From: CAWCKS01 sp963763485
GTDB lineage: Bacteria; Pseudomonadota; Alphaproteobacteria; Rhizobiales; Xanthobacteraceae
Reading direction: 5' to 3'
Assembly (NCBI GenBank): GCA_963763485.1
Contig: CAVXOW010000004.1
Span: 434,001 to 498,000, forward strand
Length of the DNA stretch: 64,000 nt
The translations under genes and the position numbers were made by a program. Of this stretch, positions 27,525-36,437 are shown piece after piece (position 1 is the stretch's first letter; every line of letters begins with the position of its first letter). The notes under the pieces were generated by a model. That model made no database searches. It was not told where the DNA came from and was given only the letters and a program-made list of their open reading frames with translations.

Positions 27525-27953
27525 GTTCGCCTCTTCTCGTCGCCCCGGCACATATGAGTTGGTCATATTCAAATAGGGATGCGGCCGCTTCGGCAACAGT
27601 CTAAGGCCCTTTCTGCACCCTGCGCAGCAGGAATCCACGCCTCTTTGGTCGACCTCTGCCGGCGCAACTTCATTCCGGCCGTAGCGGGCCCAGGCTCCTG
27701 TTGTGTCGCACGGGACCTTAAGCTCGAACCGAAGATTCCGCCGTCCGAATGCAATGCAACAACTCCTGCTCACCGACGCCTAGTCGATCGGTCGGCATCG
27801 CGATTCGGAAAATCCTCGCGCCGCGACGCCTCGCGACCAGAGGTCCGCCGACCAAGCATACCTGCTCTCCCGCAATGCCGCCGGAACCGATCAAATCTGC
27901 GGAACCACACAACTCCTGCGCGCTTATCGGCTCACGGAAATTGGAGGACAGCC
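27525..27953. other. Intergenic region of 429 bp, no gene seen
   Basis: This stretch separates the divergent oxidoreductase and the membrane-anchored gene at 27954. Both promoters should be here. Short frames have no ribosome binding sites or coding bias. Confidence 0.4.
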
Positions 27954-28322
27954 ATGGCTTATGTTCCGAACCGTGATGATCCGTTTTTGCCGTCACCGTC
28001 GTCGTCAATCGAGGAGATGCGACGCCGCGACCGGATGGAGGGCGAGTTTCAAGCCGACCCTGAACTGGCCGAAGGCTCGGCCAGCAAGACACGCGTTGCA
28101 CTCTACGCGGTTGCGATTCTCGCCGTGCTGGGCGCATTGTTCTATGGCCTGAACGCCGCGAACAATTCGAGCCAGACCGCGAGCAACACGCCGACCGCGA
28201 CCGCGCCATCGAACATGGCACGGACGACGCCGGCGCAGCCGCCGATACGCGACGTGACCCCCGGCCCGAATTCATCGCCGGGTACGACTACCGGTCAGGC
28301 GCCGACCGCGCCGGCCAAGTAA
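27954..28322 (+). CDS. Hypothetical single-pass membrane protein with Pro/Thr-rich tail
   Basis: The 122-residue product has a charged cytoplasmic segment (SIEEMRRRDRMEGEFQADPE), one membrane helix (VALYAVAILAVLGALFYGLN) and a low-complexity tail rich in Thr, Ser, Ala and Pro that would lie in the periplasm. TTGGAGGACA precedes the ATG. A strong terminator follows the stop. Proteins of this layout are common in Bradyrhizobium; the function is unknown. Confidence 0.65.
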   Translation: MAYVPNRDDPFLPSPSSSIEEMRRRDRMEGEFQADPELAEGSASKTRVALYAVAILAVLGALFYGLNAANNSSQTASNTPTATAPSNMARTTPAQPPIRDVTPGPNSSPGTTTGQAPTAPAK

Positions 28323-28342
28323 TCGAGCAGCAAATTTTGGAG

Positions 28343-28377
28343 CGCCGCGGCTCGACCTAGCCGCGGCGTTTCGATTT
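28343..28377. terminator. Rho-independent terminator between convergent genes
   Basis: CGCCGCGGCT (28343-28352) pairs perfectly with AGCCGCGGCG (28359-28368) around CGACCT, followed by TTTCGATTTGTT. It lies 20 bases after the stop of the plus-strand gene and 12 before the stop of the minus-strand aldolase gene, so it could serve the plus-strand gene and perhaps both. Confidence 0.75.
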
Positions 28378-28379
28378 GT

Positions 28380-29519
28380 TCAGAACAACGCACCGCGCGC
28401 CGCGATCGGCCAGACGAACTCGACGACGGCATTTGGCCCGGCAAAACCGCGCACGCCGACATACCAGTCGTGCAGGTTGACGGTCGGATCGCAGTGGCCG
28501 GGGATCAGCAGCACCTTGTCGCCGAGCAGTGGACGATCGTTGCAGCGCGTCAGATCCAGCACGCCGTGCTCGTCTGACGGCCGGCCGTAGCTTGCACCGG
28601 CAAAGCCGACCAGCTCCGGCATCCCGCTGTCGTTCGACAGCGCCTTGTGGCCGGCATCGACCACGGCACGCTCCGGGACCGGCGTGCTCATCACCGTGAC
28701 ATAGACGAACAGCGCGTGCTCGAAGTCGGCGAACGCATCGCCATTGGCGACGCGGTTGCGCGCATAGTCGGCATCCATGAACACGTAGGAGCCGGCCTGC
28801 AGCTCGTTGTAGACGCCGCTTGCCGCCTCGAACTGGAATGTGCCGGTGCCGGCGCCGCCGACGATGTCGCAGGCAAGCCCTGCCCGCTTCAGCGCATCGA
28901 TGGTGTCGGCGGTCAACGTCACCGCACGATCGATCGCAGCCTTGCGCTCACCAAAATCGCGGATGTGCTGGGCCGCGCCGTGATAGGCCTGCAGCCCGGC
29001 GAAGCGCAGATGCTTTGACGCGGCAATCGTGCGCGCAAGCTCGACGGCGGGCGCTCCCGCCGGAACGCCGCAACGCTTGCCGCCAACATCGATTTCGACC
29101 AGCACCGGCAGACGAACTCCCGCCCGCTCGGCGGCGTGGGCAAGCTCGGCGACATTGGCGCGGTTGTCGGTGCAAACCGACACGTCAGCCTCGCGCGCGA
29201 GTGCAGCGAGCCGATCGACCTTGCGGCGACCGGCGATTTCGTTCGAGACGAGCACGCTGTTGACGCCGCCCTGCACCATGGCCTCGGCTTCGGACACTTT
29301 TTGGCAGCAGACGCCGACCGCGCCGTGCGCGATCTGCATCTTCGCGATCTCGGGCGATTTGTGGGTCTTGGCGTGCGGGCGCAGCTTTGCTTTTGTTTTC
29401 GCCACCGCATCCGCCATGCGCGCGAGATTGCGCTCCAGCGCGTCGAGATCGACCAGCAGCGCCGGGGTATCGATCTCGAGCAAGGGCATGCCGGCTTCGG
29501 CGGGCGGCGCGATCGTCAT
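28380..29519 (-). CDS. DSD1 family PLP enzyme (D-threonine aldolase / D-serine dehydratase-like)
   Basis: The 379-residue protein has an alanine-racemase-type barrel (IDTPALLVDLDALERNLARM, RPHAKTHKSPEIAK with the PLP lysine) and a C-terminal domain with DAGHKALSNDSG and IPGHCDPTVNLHDWYVG, whose His and Cys bind the metal of D-threonine aldolase and DSD1-type dehydratases. It acts on D-3-hydroxyamino acids in the cytoplasm; aldolase versus dehydratase cannot be decided. Its start is 9 bases after the methyltransferase stop, so it is the last gene of a minus-strand operon. Confidence 0.82.
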   Translation of the reverse strand: MTIAPPAEAGMPLLEIDTPALLVDLDALERNLARMADAVAKTKAKLRPHAKTHKSPEIAKMQIAHGAVGVCCQKVSEAEAMVQGGVNSVLVSNEIAGRRKVDRLAALAREADVSVCTDNRANVAELAHAAERAGVRLPVLVEIDVGGKRCGVPAGAPAVELARTIAASKHLRFAGLQAYHGAAQHIRDFGERKAAIDRAVTLTADTIDALKRAGLACDIVGGAGTGTFQFEAASGVYNELQAGSYVFMDADYARNRVANGDAFADFEHALFVYVTVMSTPVPERAVVDAGHKALSNDSGMPELVGFAGASYGRPSDEHGVLDLTRCNDRPLLGDKVLLIPGHCDPTVNLHDWYVGVRGFAGPNAVVEFVWPIAARGALF

Positions 29520-29528
29520 GGCAATGGC

Positions 29529-30389
29529 TCAGGCGTTCTTCGCGCTGACGATCCAGATCGAGGCCGGCAGCGGGATCTTGCCGTCCTTCTCATGTTTCGC
29601 CAGCGCCTCGCGGACCGACTGGATCGCCGCAGCACGCACGCTGTCCGGCTGCCCGTCGAGCGCCCGGCTCGCCGGACCAAACGCGATCGCCGCAGTGGCG
29701 GCGCCATCGAGGCCGCGCCCGAGCGCAATATCCAGCGCGAGATCATGGGGCTTCAGCTCGATATTGGTGAACCCCGCGCCAGAGAGAATGCGGCACACCC
29801 GCTCCTCGCTGCCGAATGAGAACGGTCCGGGATCCTCGGGCCCGAGTTGCGGCATCCGCGGCACATGCTGATAGACCGCCTGCAGCGGGATCATCATCCA
29901 GCCATTGGCGCGCGGCTCGCGCCAGCAGGCGAACGCGACCCGTCCGCCCGGTTTGACCGCCTTTCGCAGGTTGGTGAACGACGTCGTCGGATCGGCAAAG
30001 AACATCACGCCGAAGCGCGAGAACAGCAGGTCGGCCGAAGCCGGCTGAAATGGATAGACCGTGGCGTCAGCCTGCACGAACTCGACGTTGAGATCCTTTG
30101 GCGCGTGCTCGCGCGCGTAGTCCAGCATCGGCCCTGAGATGTCGAGGCCGAGCACCCTGCCCTCCGAGCCGACGCGACGCGCGAGTTCGAAGGTGGTGCC
30201 GCCGCAACCGCAACCGATGTCGATGACGCGCTCGCCTTTCGCGGCACCAGCCGCGCCGTGCAGGATGTCGGAGATCGGTCGCAGCAAAATGTCCTGCGTC
30301 GCCTGACGCGCAATCCAGTTCTGTCCGCCGGGCCCGTTCCAGTAGGCGATCTGGTCGGCATTCTTCTCATGCATATGAGCCTGGGCCAT
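29529..30389 (-). CDS. Class I SAM-dependent methyltransferase
   Basis: The 286-residue protein opens with NADQIAYWNGPGGQNWIARQ, a segment usual in a subgroup of UbiE-like methyltransferases, followed by motif I (VIDIGCGCGGTTFELA), LGLDISGPMLDYA and the post-motif region FQPASADLLFSRFGVMFFAD. I start at the ATG at 30387-30389, which follows GGAGAAACGCC. The substrate is unknown. It is translated between the TRIC gene and the aldolase on the same strand. Confidence 0.8.
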   Translation of the reverse strand: MAQAHMHEKNADQIAYWNGPGGQNWIARQATQDILLRPISDILHGAAGAAKGERVIDIGCGCGGTTFELARRVGSEGRVLGLDISGPMLDYAREHAPKDLNVEFVQADATVYPFQPASADLLFSRFGVMFFADPTTSFTNLRKAVKPGGRVAFACWREPRANGWMMIPLQAVYQHVPRMPQLGPEDPGPFSFGSEERVCRILSGAGFTNIELKPHDLALDIALGRGLDGAATAAIAFGPASRALDGQPDSVRAAAIQSVREALAKHEKDGKIPLPASIWIVSAKNA

Positions 30390-30480
30390 GGCGTTTCTCC
30401 TGTCAGGCCGTTCGGCCTGTTGCGAGGAAGCGTCGCACGCGGGCGCGCGCAAATCCAGCCTCGCCTTGGCGATCGTCGCC

Positions 30481-31112
30481 TCAGGGATCACGGTCGTAGA
30501 TGAACTTCGGCATCTCCCAGCGGAAACGGATGGCAAGCAGGCGGAATGTCAGGCCGATGACACAGACAATCAGCGTCGAGAGCCCATGGTTCACGCCAAA
30601 ATGCGCGGCGCCGACATAGAGCGTTCCGGTTACGACAGACACGCTGGCGTAGAGCTCGCTGCGAAACAATAGCGGCACGTCGTTGCACAGTACGTCGCGC
30701 AGCACGCCGCCGACGCAGCCGGTGACCATGCCGGCGACGACTGCGATCGCCAGGCTCTGCCCGGAGTCCAGCGCGACATCGCAGCCGAGAACGGTGAATA
30801 CGACGAGGCCCACGGCATCGAGCACGAGAAACAGCAAGCGGAAACGGTGGACGATCTGTCCGAGCGGGAATGGTCGCGAGCGCCGCCCCTGCGGTCAGCG
30901 CCAGCAGCCAAGGGCTCCTTCACCCAGGCGAGCGGATAGTGGCCGAGCAGCATATCACGGGTCGAGCCGCCGCCGAGCGCGGTGATGCTGCCGAGCACCG
31001 CGACACCGAACCAGTCCATCTCGCGCCGTCCGGCCGCAAGCGCAGCCGTCATGCCGACCGCGACATAGGCTGCGATCGACAACACGGCAAGGATGGCGTC
31101 CGTACTCCACAT
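30481..31112 (-). CDS. TRIC (trimeric intracellular cation channel) family membrane protein, two frameshifts
   Basis: Starting at MWSTDAILAVLSIAAYVAVG, the protein shows the UPF0126/TRIC repeat pattern: ALGGGSTRDMLLG in the first half and CVGGVLRDVLCND in the second, each a glycine-zipper with an RD pair. One extra base in the TT/AA at 30910-30911 and one in the GGG at 30866-30868 break the frame; corrected, it is 209 residues with seven helices, as expected. Bacterial TRIC proteins conduct K+ or other cations. In the literal sequence the frame is fused to the HAD gene upstream. Confidence 0.75.
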
Positions 31113-31114
31113 CG

Positions 31115-31790
31115 TCAGTCCTTTGCCGCCGAGCAGGCGCCGCACCTCGTGCAAATCCGTTGCGACGCCAAGGCAGAGTGCACGCATCTCGTCGGTGGCC
31201 TGCAAGAGATCCGGCACCATGATCGGCACGCAGCCCGCCGCATGGGCGGCGCGGATGCCATTGTGGGAATCCTCCAGCACCAGGCAGCGTTCAGGCGCAA
31301 CGCCGAGGTCGGCGGCGGCCTTCAGGAACAGATCCGGGTGCGGCTTGCCGCGGCGGACGTCGTCTCGGGTGGCGACCGCCTTGAAGAACGACGCGAGGTC
31401 GTTGGCGTCGAGCTGCCGCTCGACATAGCGGCGGCTCGACGACGTGGCGAGCGCAAGCGGCGTCGCGCGCTGCTCGAGATGCGCAAGGATTTCACGCACG
31501 CCGGATTTCAGCGCGATGCCGCCGGCCAGCGCGTCCGCGATCCTTGCGTTGGAATTCTCGAAATAGGTATCGAACGGAAAGCTCGCGCCAAAATACGCGC
31601 GGATCATCACGTCGCACTCGGGCCCGGGCACGCCGATCAGCGTGGCGTAGAAATCTTCCGGCATTTCGAAGCCGAGCGCGGCAATCACCTCGATCACGGC
31701 ATCGCGGATCGGGCGCTCGCTGTCGAGGATCAGGCCGTCGAGATCGAAGATCACGGCGTCGAAGTCTTTAGCGAGGGATTCGTGGCGCAT
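31115..31790 (-). CDS. HAD family hydrolase (beta-phosphoglucomutase-like), frame running into the TRIC gene
   Basis: HAD motif I is DFDAVIFDLDGLILDSE (nucleophile Asp and general acid Asp two residues on), motif II LALATSSS, motif III Lys in GKPHPD and motif IV CLVLEDSHNG. The cap is of the C1 type. If the AAA/TTT at 31122-31124 had one base fewer, the protein would end ...GGKD with TGA at 31115-31117, three bases before the TRIC ATG, and be 224 residues. As given it continues in frame into the TRIC protein. I treat the fusion as an artefact. It is the first gene of a four-gene operon. Confidence 0.75.
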
Positions 31791-31968
31791 GGTGGTGGAT
31801 TAGCGGGTCGCCGCGGGCCTGTCATGTGCCGGCGATGGCTGACCACCAGCGCCGCGCAAGCTGCTGATCGGGCGAAGGTTTTCAAGCATTTTGGCAGAGC
31901 TTTAAAGAGTGCTTTGGTGCGTGCACCACCGATTGTTGCGCCAAGCGCAAATCAACTCTCGTCGCCGT

Positions 31969-32385
31969 TCACTCCTGCTCCACTGTGCAGGCGTCGAGAT
32001 TCCAGCGGCCGCCGAACTTGATCTCGGCCTCGCGCGGCTGCGCGTCCATCCGCCACTGCAAATCGTAGACGAACGACGCCATCGGCAGCGCCGCCGAGCC
32101 GCACGACTTGCCGTCCTTGTAGAGCGTCGCACGCGCCGGCAGGTCGCTGCCGCCGCCAGGCATGACCGGGATCAGCGCATAGATCGGCTGGGTACGCACC
32201 ACGACCAGGAAATGGCCGTCGGGACTTTCGCGGTGCGAATGCCTCAGGAGCGGCAGGAACAGCAACGTGCCGAGCAGCACCGCGGCGCCGCAAATGTTGA
32301 GGACGATAAAGGCGCGCCGGCGCGGGTGCATCTGAGGCTTTGTCGCGGCGACGACCGGTTTGGGTTCGAAGTCCACGGCAGGCAT
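31969..32385 (-). CDS. Hypothetical single-pass membrane protein
   Basis: From the ATG at 32383-32385 the product has a short basic cytoplasmic part (PQMHPRRRAF), one membrane helix (IVLNICGAAVLLGTLLFLPL) and about 85 periplasmic residues with two cysteines (GKSCGSAA, LDACTVEQE) that may bond. It begins 17 bases after the GFA gene's stop and is likely cotranscribed. The alternative TTG start at 32397 adds four residues. Family not recognised. Confidence 0.55.
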   Translation of the reverse strand: MPAVDFEPKPVVAATKPQMHPRRRAFIVLNICGAAVLLGTLLFLPLLRHSHRESPDGHFLVVVRTQPIYALIPVMPGGGSDLPARATLYKDGKSCGSAALPMASFVYDLQWRMDAQPREAEIKFGGRWNLDACTVEQE

Positions 32386-32401
32386 AAGCTGCCCCAAGAC
32401 C

Positions 32402-32839
32402 CTATTTTCCGGTCCCCTTCGGGCGCATCACCGCTGTGATCTCGGACGGATCCGGCGCCGTGTCGTAGCGTTTGCCGTGCGGCGAGATATCGTCCCACAA
32501 CGCCTTCGAGCCGACATACACGTGCATTCCGACCTCAAGCTTCGCCTCGTCGTCGAACAGGCCGACCGGCACCCAATAGGAGGATGTGGACCGGTAGGGA
32601 TGCGGAACCGGCGAGCCGCATCGCGAGCAGAAGTCGGTGCGAAAGCCGGTCGGCTTCACGTAGGACGAGATCAGCTCCTGCCCTGCCGTCCAGGACAGAT
32701 TTTCTCCTTTGATCATCATCGCCGAGTTTGAGGACGATCCGCCTTCCTTTCGACAAAGCGAGCAGTGGCATTGGTAGATTTTCGGCAGCTCACCGCTGAT
32801 CTCAAATTTTACCGATCCGCAAAGACAGCTGGCTCGCAT
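32402..32839 (-). CDS. GFA family (glutathione-dependent formaldehyde-activating enzyme-like / CENP-V) protein
   Basis: The 145-residue protein has the zinc-binding cysteine pairs of the GFA fold: ASCLCGSVKFE, YQCHCSLCRKEGGS and DFCSRCGSPVPH. The founding enzyme makes S-hydroxymethylglutathione, but that activity is disputed for the family. The fold and Zn sites are secure, the reaction is not. Confidence 0.82.
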   Translation of the reverse strand: MRASCLCGSVKFEISGELPKIYQCHCSLCRKEGGSSSNSAMMIKGENLSWTAGQELISSYVKPTGFRTDFCSRCGSPVPHPYRSTSSYWVPVGLFDDEAKLEVGMHVYVGSKALWDDISPHGKRYDTAPDPSEITAVMRPKGTGK

Positions 32840-32905
32840 GGCCCTTCCCCATCAATCTGCAAGTTGATGAACATATGGGATAGGCCGGGCGCGCTCAATG
32901 AGGCG

Positions 32906-33301
32906 TCAGGCGCCACACTCGTCGGCCAGCACCAGAACCTCGACCGAGCGCTTCACGTCGGGCCAGTCGCGGTCGAAGTCGGCGACCAGGCGCTTGCCAT
33001 GCCCGTCCGTCGTCGCCCGCATCCAAGTCGGCTCTAGCCGACTTGGACATCATGATTGTCGATCTCGGGTAAACCCGAGATCGAGCGCGGCCCGGTCGAA
33101 AAACTGGTACATCGCCTGATGCGCCGACGGATCGCTCGCGCTCCAGAATCGCCAAGCCTTTTGCGCGCCAAACGACTTTGCCGCATCCGGCAGGTGCTCC
33201 TTCGAATACCACGCATCGAACGCGGCGCGCTTTAGCGCCTGTGTTGCGCGACCGGTTGAGCCAGCACCTTGGAGACGGACATCAGAGGAACGGGCTGACA
33301 T
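32906..33301 (-). pseudogene. Small EthD/ABM-like protein interrupted by a palindromic element
   Basis: The N-terminal part contains FDAWYSKEHLPDAAKSFGAQ and MYQFFDRAALD, a pattern of ferredoxin-like-fold monooxygenase-type proteins. After AALD comes a roughly 60-base palindromic insert that carries TGA, and then the frame resumes without a shift as RATTDGHGKRLVADFDRDWP...LVLADECGA to TGA at 32906-32908. The total of 132 codons stays in one frame. The opening residues (MSARSSDVRLQG...) look atypical and may also be altered. The gene is inactivated unless the stop is read through. Confidence 0.6.
33022..33084. repeat. Tandem palindromic element inside a coding gene
   Basis: Two perfect 12-2-12 palindromes stand side by side. 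The first has arms TCCAAGTCGGCT (33022-33033) and AGCCGACTTGGA (33036-33047) with centre CT. The second has arms TCGATCTCGGGT (33059-33070) and ACCCGAGATCGA (33073-33084) with centre AA. Between them lies ATCATGAT, itself a palindrome (33049-33056). The block interrupts the reading frame of the gene at 32906-33301 and shares geometry and core with the palindrome at 28-53. Confidence 0.85.
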
Positions 33302-33354
33302 GTCGGCGTTGTGCTACTTCCGGACTAATTCCGCCTTTTGACGACCTGGCTCGT

Positions 33355-34012
33355 TCAAGCCAGCTGTTTGATCGGCTCAACCCGCTCACCGACCCAGGAA
33401 CTGAGCATGTGGTGGTAGAGAGTGGCGGATTGCCACAGCGTGTGGTGATAGAGCTGTCCCTTCGGCGAGTTTGGCGCGACCTCCTCGCAAAGATCGAGAC
33501 CCATCATCAGATGGTGCATGTCGACCTCGGCATGCACGCGCCAATATTGCCCGGTATGGATTTTCAGCTTCTTCAGAATGGGAATGACAGCGTTATAGAA
33601 GTCGAACGCGACGCCTTCACTGAGCACGTTGAGCACGACGACCTGCACGTCATGAGGATCTCGTATGGCGCTCCGCCAGCAGAAGGACAAGGTATTCATC
33701 GTCTCAAGAGTTCGCAGGCACGCTGCCCGGTTCGGCGCCGTTCAGAAATCCATGCTCTTTCATCCAGGCAATGAGCTCGTCGGGATGGTCTGCTTCCTCG
33801 ACAGCGTGCCTGACAAACACCGGCTGGAAGCGTTTGTCCTGGCACAGCGCGTATCGCACAAAGAGCGCCTGCGTAAATCCGCGAGACTGATGAACGAGCT
33901 GATGGACCCACTGCAAATCGTTGGGTCGGTTGGCCCTGGAAAGGTTGGTGAAAAACGGACCTTGGCGAAGCTGCGCTCGGTAGTTCTCAGAGTAATCGAG
34001 CAACCATTGCAT
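33355..34012 (-). CDS. Haem-oxygenase-like iron-dependent oxidase family protein, frameshifted near 33705
   Basis: Removing one T near 33705 gives a 218-residue all-helical protein. It shows candidate iron ligands of the haem-oxygenase-like diiron oxidase superfamily: Glu73-x2-His76 in VEEADHPDE, Glu132 in SEGVAFDFY and His160-x3-Asp164-x2-His167 in RVHAEVDMHHLMM. These match the E-x2-H ... E ... H-x3-D-x2-H pattern of UndA- and CADD-like enzymes. The protein may cleave a carbon-carbon or carbon-nitrogen bond, but no biosynthetic neighbour identifies the substrate. Confidence 0.65.
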
Positions 34013-34436
34013 AGAGTTTAGTTCCTTCTCGAAACAGTTGAGCGCTCGGGAAGCTCGACCGCTTGCGAAGCAAACTAGACAGCAGCAAGTTACAGCTTAA
34101 CGTCGTTTTTTGTCGAATTGGTTACATCTGTAACGCAATCAATTGCTCGAGTCAGATATTGCCCTACAACTCAATTTCCGTTCCGATCAAAACGCGAGAT
34201 GCTCGGTGCCAGCCCATGTCGCCCGCTTTGCACCTCAAAGCCAACTCAAGTCGGACATCGCGCGAGGTCCGAAATGGGGCCAGAACCGGACTTGTCTCAA
34301 ACCGCGCGTCGCTTTGCAATTCTGGCAAACGCTGCGGCCGGGGACAAGCCACGATCATGGCTGGCAGCCAAGATCGCGGGAGCGTTCTCTTTTGCCCGCC
34401 GTCGGTGTTTGGTCGCGACCGGCGGGAGGACGGGCG
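34013..34436. other. Intergenic region with direct-repeat copy A
   Basis: No gene is supported. The stretch holds the repeat at 34177-34273. The open frame of the kinase gene continues upstream through this region to 34143, but its codons there come from the repeat and no ribosome binding site supports an earlier start. Confidence 0.45.
34177..34273 (+). repeat. Direct repeat, copy A (partner at 37628-37725)
   Basis: About 97 bases running from TCCGTTCC to GAGGTCCGAAA align with 37628-37725 in the same orientation at roughly 80 percent identity by eye. Shared blocks include AGCCCATGTC, CCGCTTTGC, AAGTCGGACATC and GCGAGGTCCGAAA. Similar but weaker fragments occur near 39300-39400 and 47270-47360. 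Confidence 0.6.
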
Positions 34437-35258
34437 ATGCGGGGATCCCTCGGGGAGAAGATCAACCAGGGCGGCACGGCGGACATCCACGCCTGGGCGC
34501 CAGGTCAGGTCGTAAAACTGTTCAAGGAAGGTTTCCCGCCGCGGCTCGGCCAGCAAGAGGCGCGGATGACCCGGGCGGTCTCCGCCGCCGGCGTGCCTGC
34601 GCCGGAGGTGTTCGGCGAGGTGACGCTCGACGGACGCTTCGGCATCGTGCTCGGCCGCCTCGAGGGACCGACACTGCTGCAGGTCACGCGCAGCGGCGCC
34701 GTGACGTTCGCTCAGGCGGGCGCGATCCTCGCGTCCCTCGGCCTGTCCGTTCACAGGATGTCGCCGCCGCCGGAGGCCATCTATCTGCGCGGCTGGATGG
34801 ACACTGCCTTCAGGCTCTCGGGCGACATCGTGCCGAAGCACATCGCCTCCGGCATCCTCGCGCTGATCGACCGCCTGCAGCAGCCGGGGGACGGGCTGTG
34901 CCATGGCGACATGCACCCCGAAAACGTGATCATGACGGCGGATGGTCCGCGGCTGATCGACTGGACCTTTGCGATCCGCGCGCCGGCGGCCCTCGATCAT
35001 GGGTTCACTCACATCGGCCTGACCGAGTTTGCCCTCGACGTCACCGACAATCCGCAGCGGCCGCTTGCGGTCAATGCGGCCGCGCAATCCGAATACGCGC
35101 GGCTGTCCGGCATGCCGGTAGCGGCGCTGAGGCAAGCGATGGAGACCTGGCTGCCGATCGCGATCGTCCGCTACTTCCTGCTTATGGGCGGTCCGACAAG
35201 CGAGCGATGGCGGCGGATGATGCAGCGCGCCGAAGCGGCCCTGCACCCGCAGGGCTGA
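34437..35258 (+). CDS. Aminoglycoside phosphotransferase-like (APH) family kinase
   Basis: The 273-residue protein has the kinase-like small lobe (GGTADIHAWAPGQVVKLFKE, with the ATP lysine in VKLF) and the catalytic loop LCHGDMHPENVIM with the base Asp in HGD and Asn downstream, then LIDWTFAIRAP with the metal Asp. The family phosphorylates small molecules; antibiotic resistance is only one role and is not indicated here. I start at the ATG at 34437, after GGGAGGACGGGCG. Confidence 0.75.
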   Translation: MRGSLGEKINQGGTADIHAWAPGQVVKLFKEGFPPRLGQQEARMTRAVSAAGVPAPEVFGEVTLDGRFGIVLGRLEGPTLLQVTRSGAVTFAQAGAILASLGLSVHRMSPPPEAIYLRGWMDTAFRLSGDIVPKHIASGILALIDRLQQPGDGLCHGDMHPENVIMTADGPRLIDWTFAIRAPAALDHGFTHIGLTEFALDVTDNPQRPLAVNAAAQSEYARLSGMPVAALRQAMETWLPIAIVRYFLLMGGPTSERWRRMMQRAEAALHPQG

Positions 35259-35341
35259 ATTCTTCATCGCGCGCGCGTGGCCGTCGATGCGGCTAAATAG
35301 GGGTAAGCAGTTGGAAAAGCGCGATAGCTGCCTGAGGCCGA

Positions 35342-36307
35342 CTACAGGTTGGCGCGGAAGAACTCGATGAGGGCGTCGTTGAACTGGTCGTGAAACTGCG
35401 CCCGGTCGAAACCAGGCGCGTCTTTGCAGACGTCCGGATTTCGCTCGGCAAAAACCGGCGGGCAAACCGTCAGGAATGAGAAGTGGTGTGAGTTCTCGAC
35501 CTTGGTGAAGGTGTGCGGCGCCTTGAGCTGCGTGTTGAGCACATCCACGGTTTTCGGGTCGATGCCGTCGCCGCCCTTCTCCGAAGCCCATAGCTGCACC
35601 GGGATCGTGATGCCGGCCAGACCCTCTGGCGTGAAAAAGATGGCGAGCGGATCGGCCACCACCGCCGCCTTGATCCGGCGATCGTGCGTCAACGGCTCGG
35701 TGGGATATTCATGCGCCCGGATCTGATCACAGACCTTGCGCCCTTCGCACACCGGCAAGCCGAGCCCAAAGTCGGGATCGGCGCCGATGACGACGAGGGC
35801 CGTGTAGCCGCCCCGTGAGAAGCCATACATGCCAATGCGACTGGCATCGATCATCGTTGCCACAGGCGCGGCGCCGGTCAGGTAATCGATCACGCGTTTG
35901 ATCTGCAGGGGCCGCTGCACGTAGACCGACAACTCATAGAACTGGCTTCTGTCACGCACCCAATCGCCGGGATGGTTGGGCGCCGCCACGACAAATCCCG
36001 CGTCAGCCAGACGTTCGGCCGTATCGTGAAGCACGACGAACGACCCGCCCGCCCCATGCGAGAGGACGACGAGGGGCACGCCTTTGCCATCACCCTGGCC
36101 ATCGAATTTGCCATCACGCGCAGCCATCATCGGGATGTCGCCGAAGCTGACCGGAGCGGGTTTGTCTGGGCTCGGATACCAGATCGAGACAATGATCTCA
36201 GGACCGCTTGCGTCAGCCGGCACTGTGAGAAGCTTGAGACCGGCTGCGTGGGCCGGTGCACTCATTATCAGCGCGAAGAGAAGTCCGATAAACCCATGCT
36301 GGCGCAT
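35342..36307 (-). CDS. Secreted alpha/beta hydrolase (dienelactone hydrolase / PAF-acetylhydrolase-like)
   Basis: A signal peptide (GLLFALIMSAPAHAAG, about residues 8-23) precedes an alpha/beta hydrolase core: VVLSHGAGGSFVVLHDTAER for the oxyanion loop, MYGFSRGGYTALVVIG with the nucleophile Ser in GFSRGG, a later acid, and His in NSHHFSFL. It is 321 residues, acts in the periplasm and its ester or lactone substrate is unknown. It is followed, 83 bases on, by the end of the convergent kinase gene. Confidence 0.78.
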   Translation of the reverse strand: MRQHGFIGLLFALIMSAPAHAAGLKLLTVPADASGPEIIVSIWYPSPDKPAPVSFGDIPMMAARDGKFDGQGDGKGVPLVVLSHGAGGSFVVLHDTAERLADAGFVVAAPNHPGDWVRDRSQFYELSVYVQRPLQIKRVIDYLTGAAPVATMIDASRIGMYGFSRGGYTALVVIGADPDFGLGLPVCEGRKVCDQIRAHEYPTEPLTHDRRIKAAVVADPLAIFFTPEGLAGITIPVQLWASEKGGDGIDPKTVDVLNTQLKAPHTFTKVENSHHFSFLTVCPPVFAERNPDVCKDAPGFDRAQFHDQFNDALIEFFRANL

Positions 36308-36437
36308 GCTGGGTCCTTTTGCCTGTCCGCTGTTCTATGCCGCGCCGAGTGTCCGTTCCCGTTCAATGTCGAGTTGCCAGTGCCCATCTGGAAAGCACCG
36401 GCTGTCGCAGCTAACCTGAAAACGAAATATCACCCGG

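Noticed and set aside
34143..34436. Upstream extension of the APH-like gene by 98 codons
   Set aside because: The extension reads through a repeat, has atypical composition and no ribosome binding site, whereas ATG at 34437 follows GGGAGGA.
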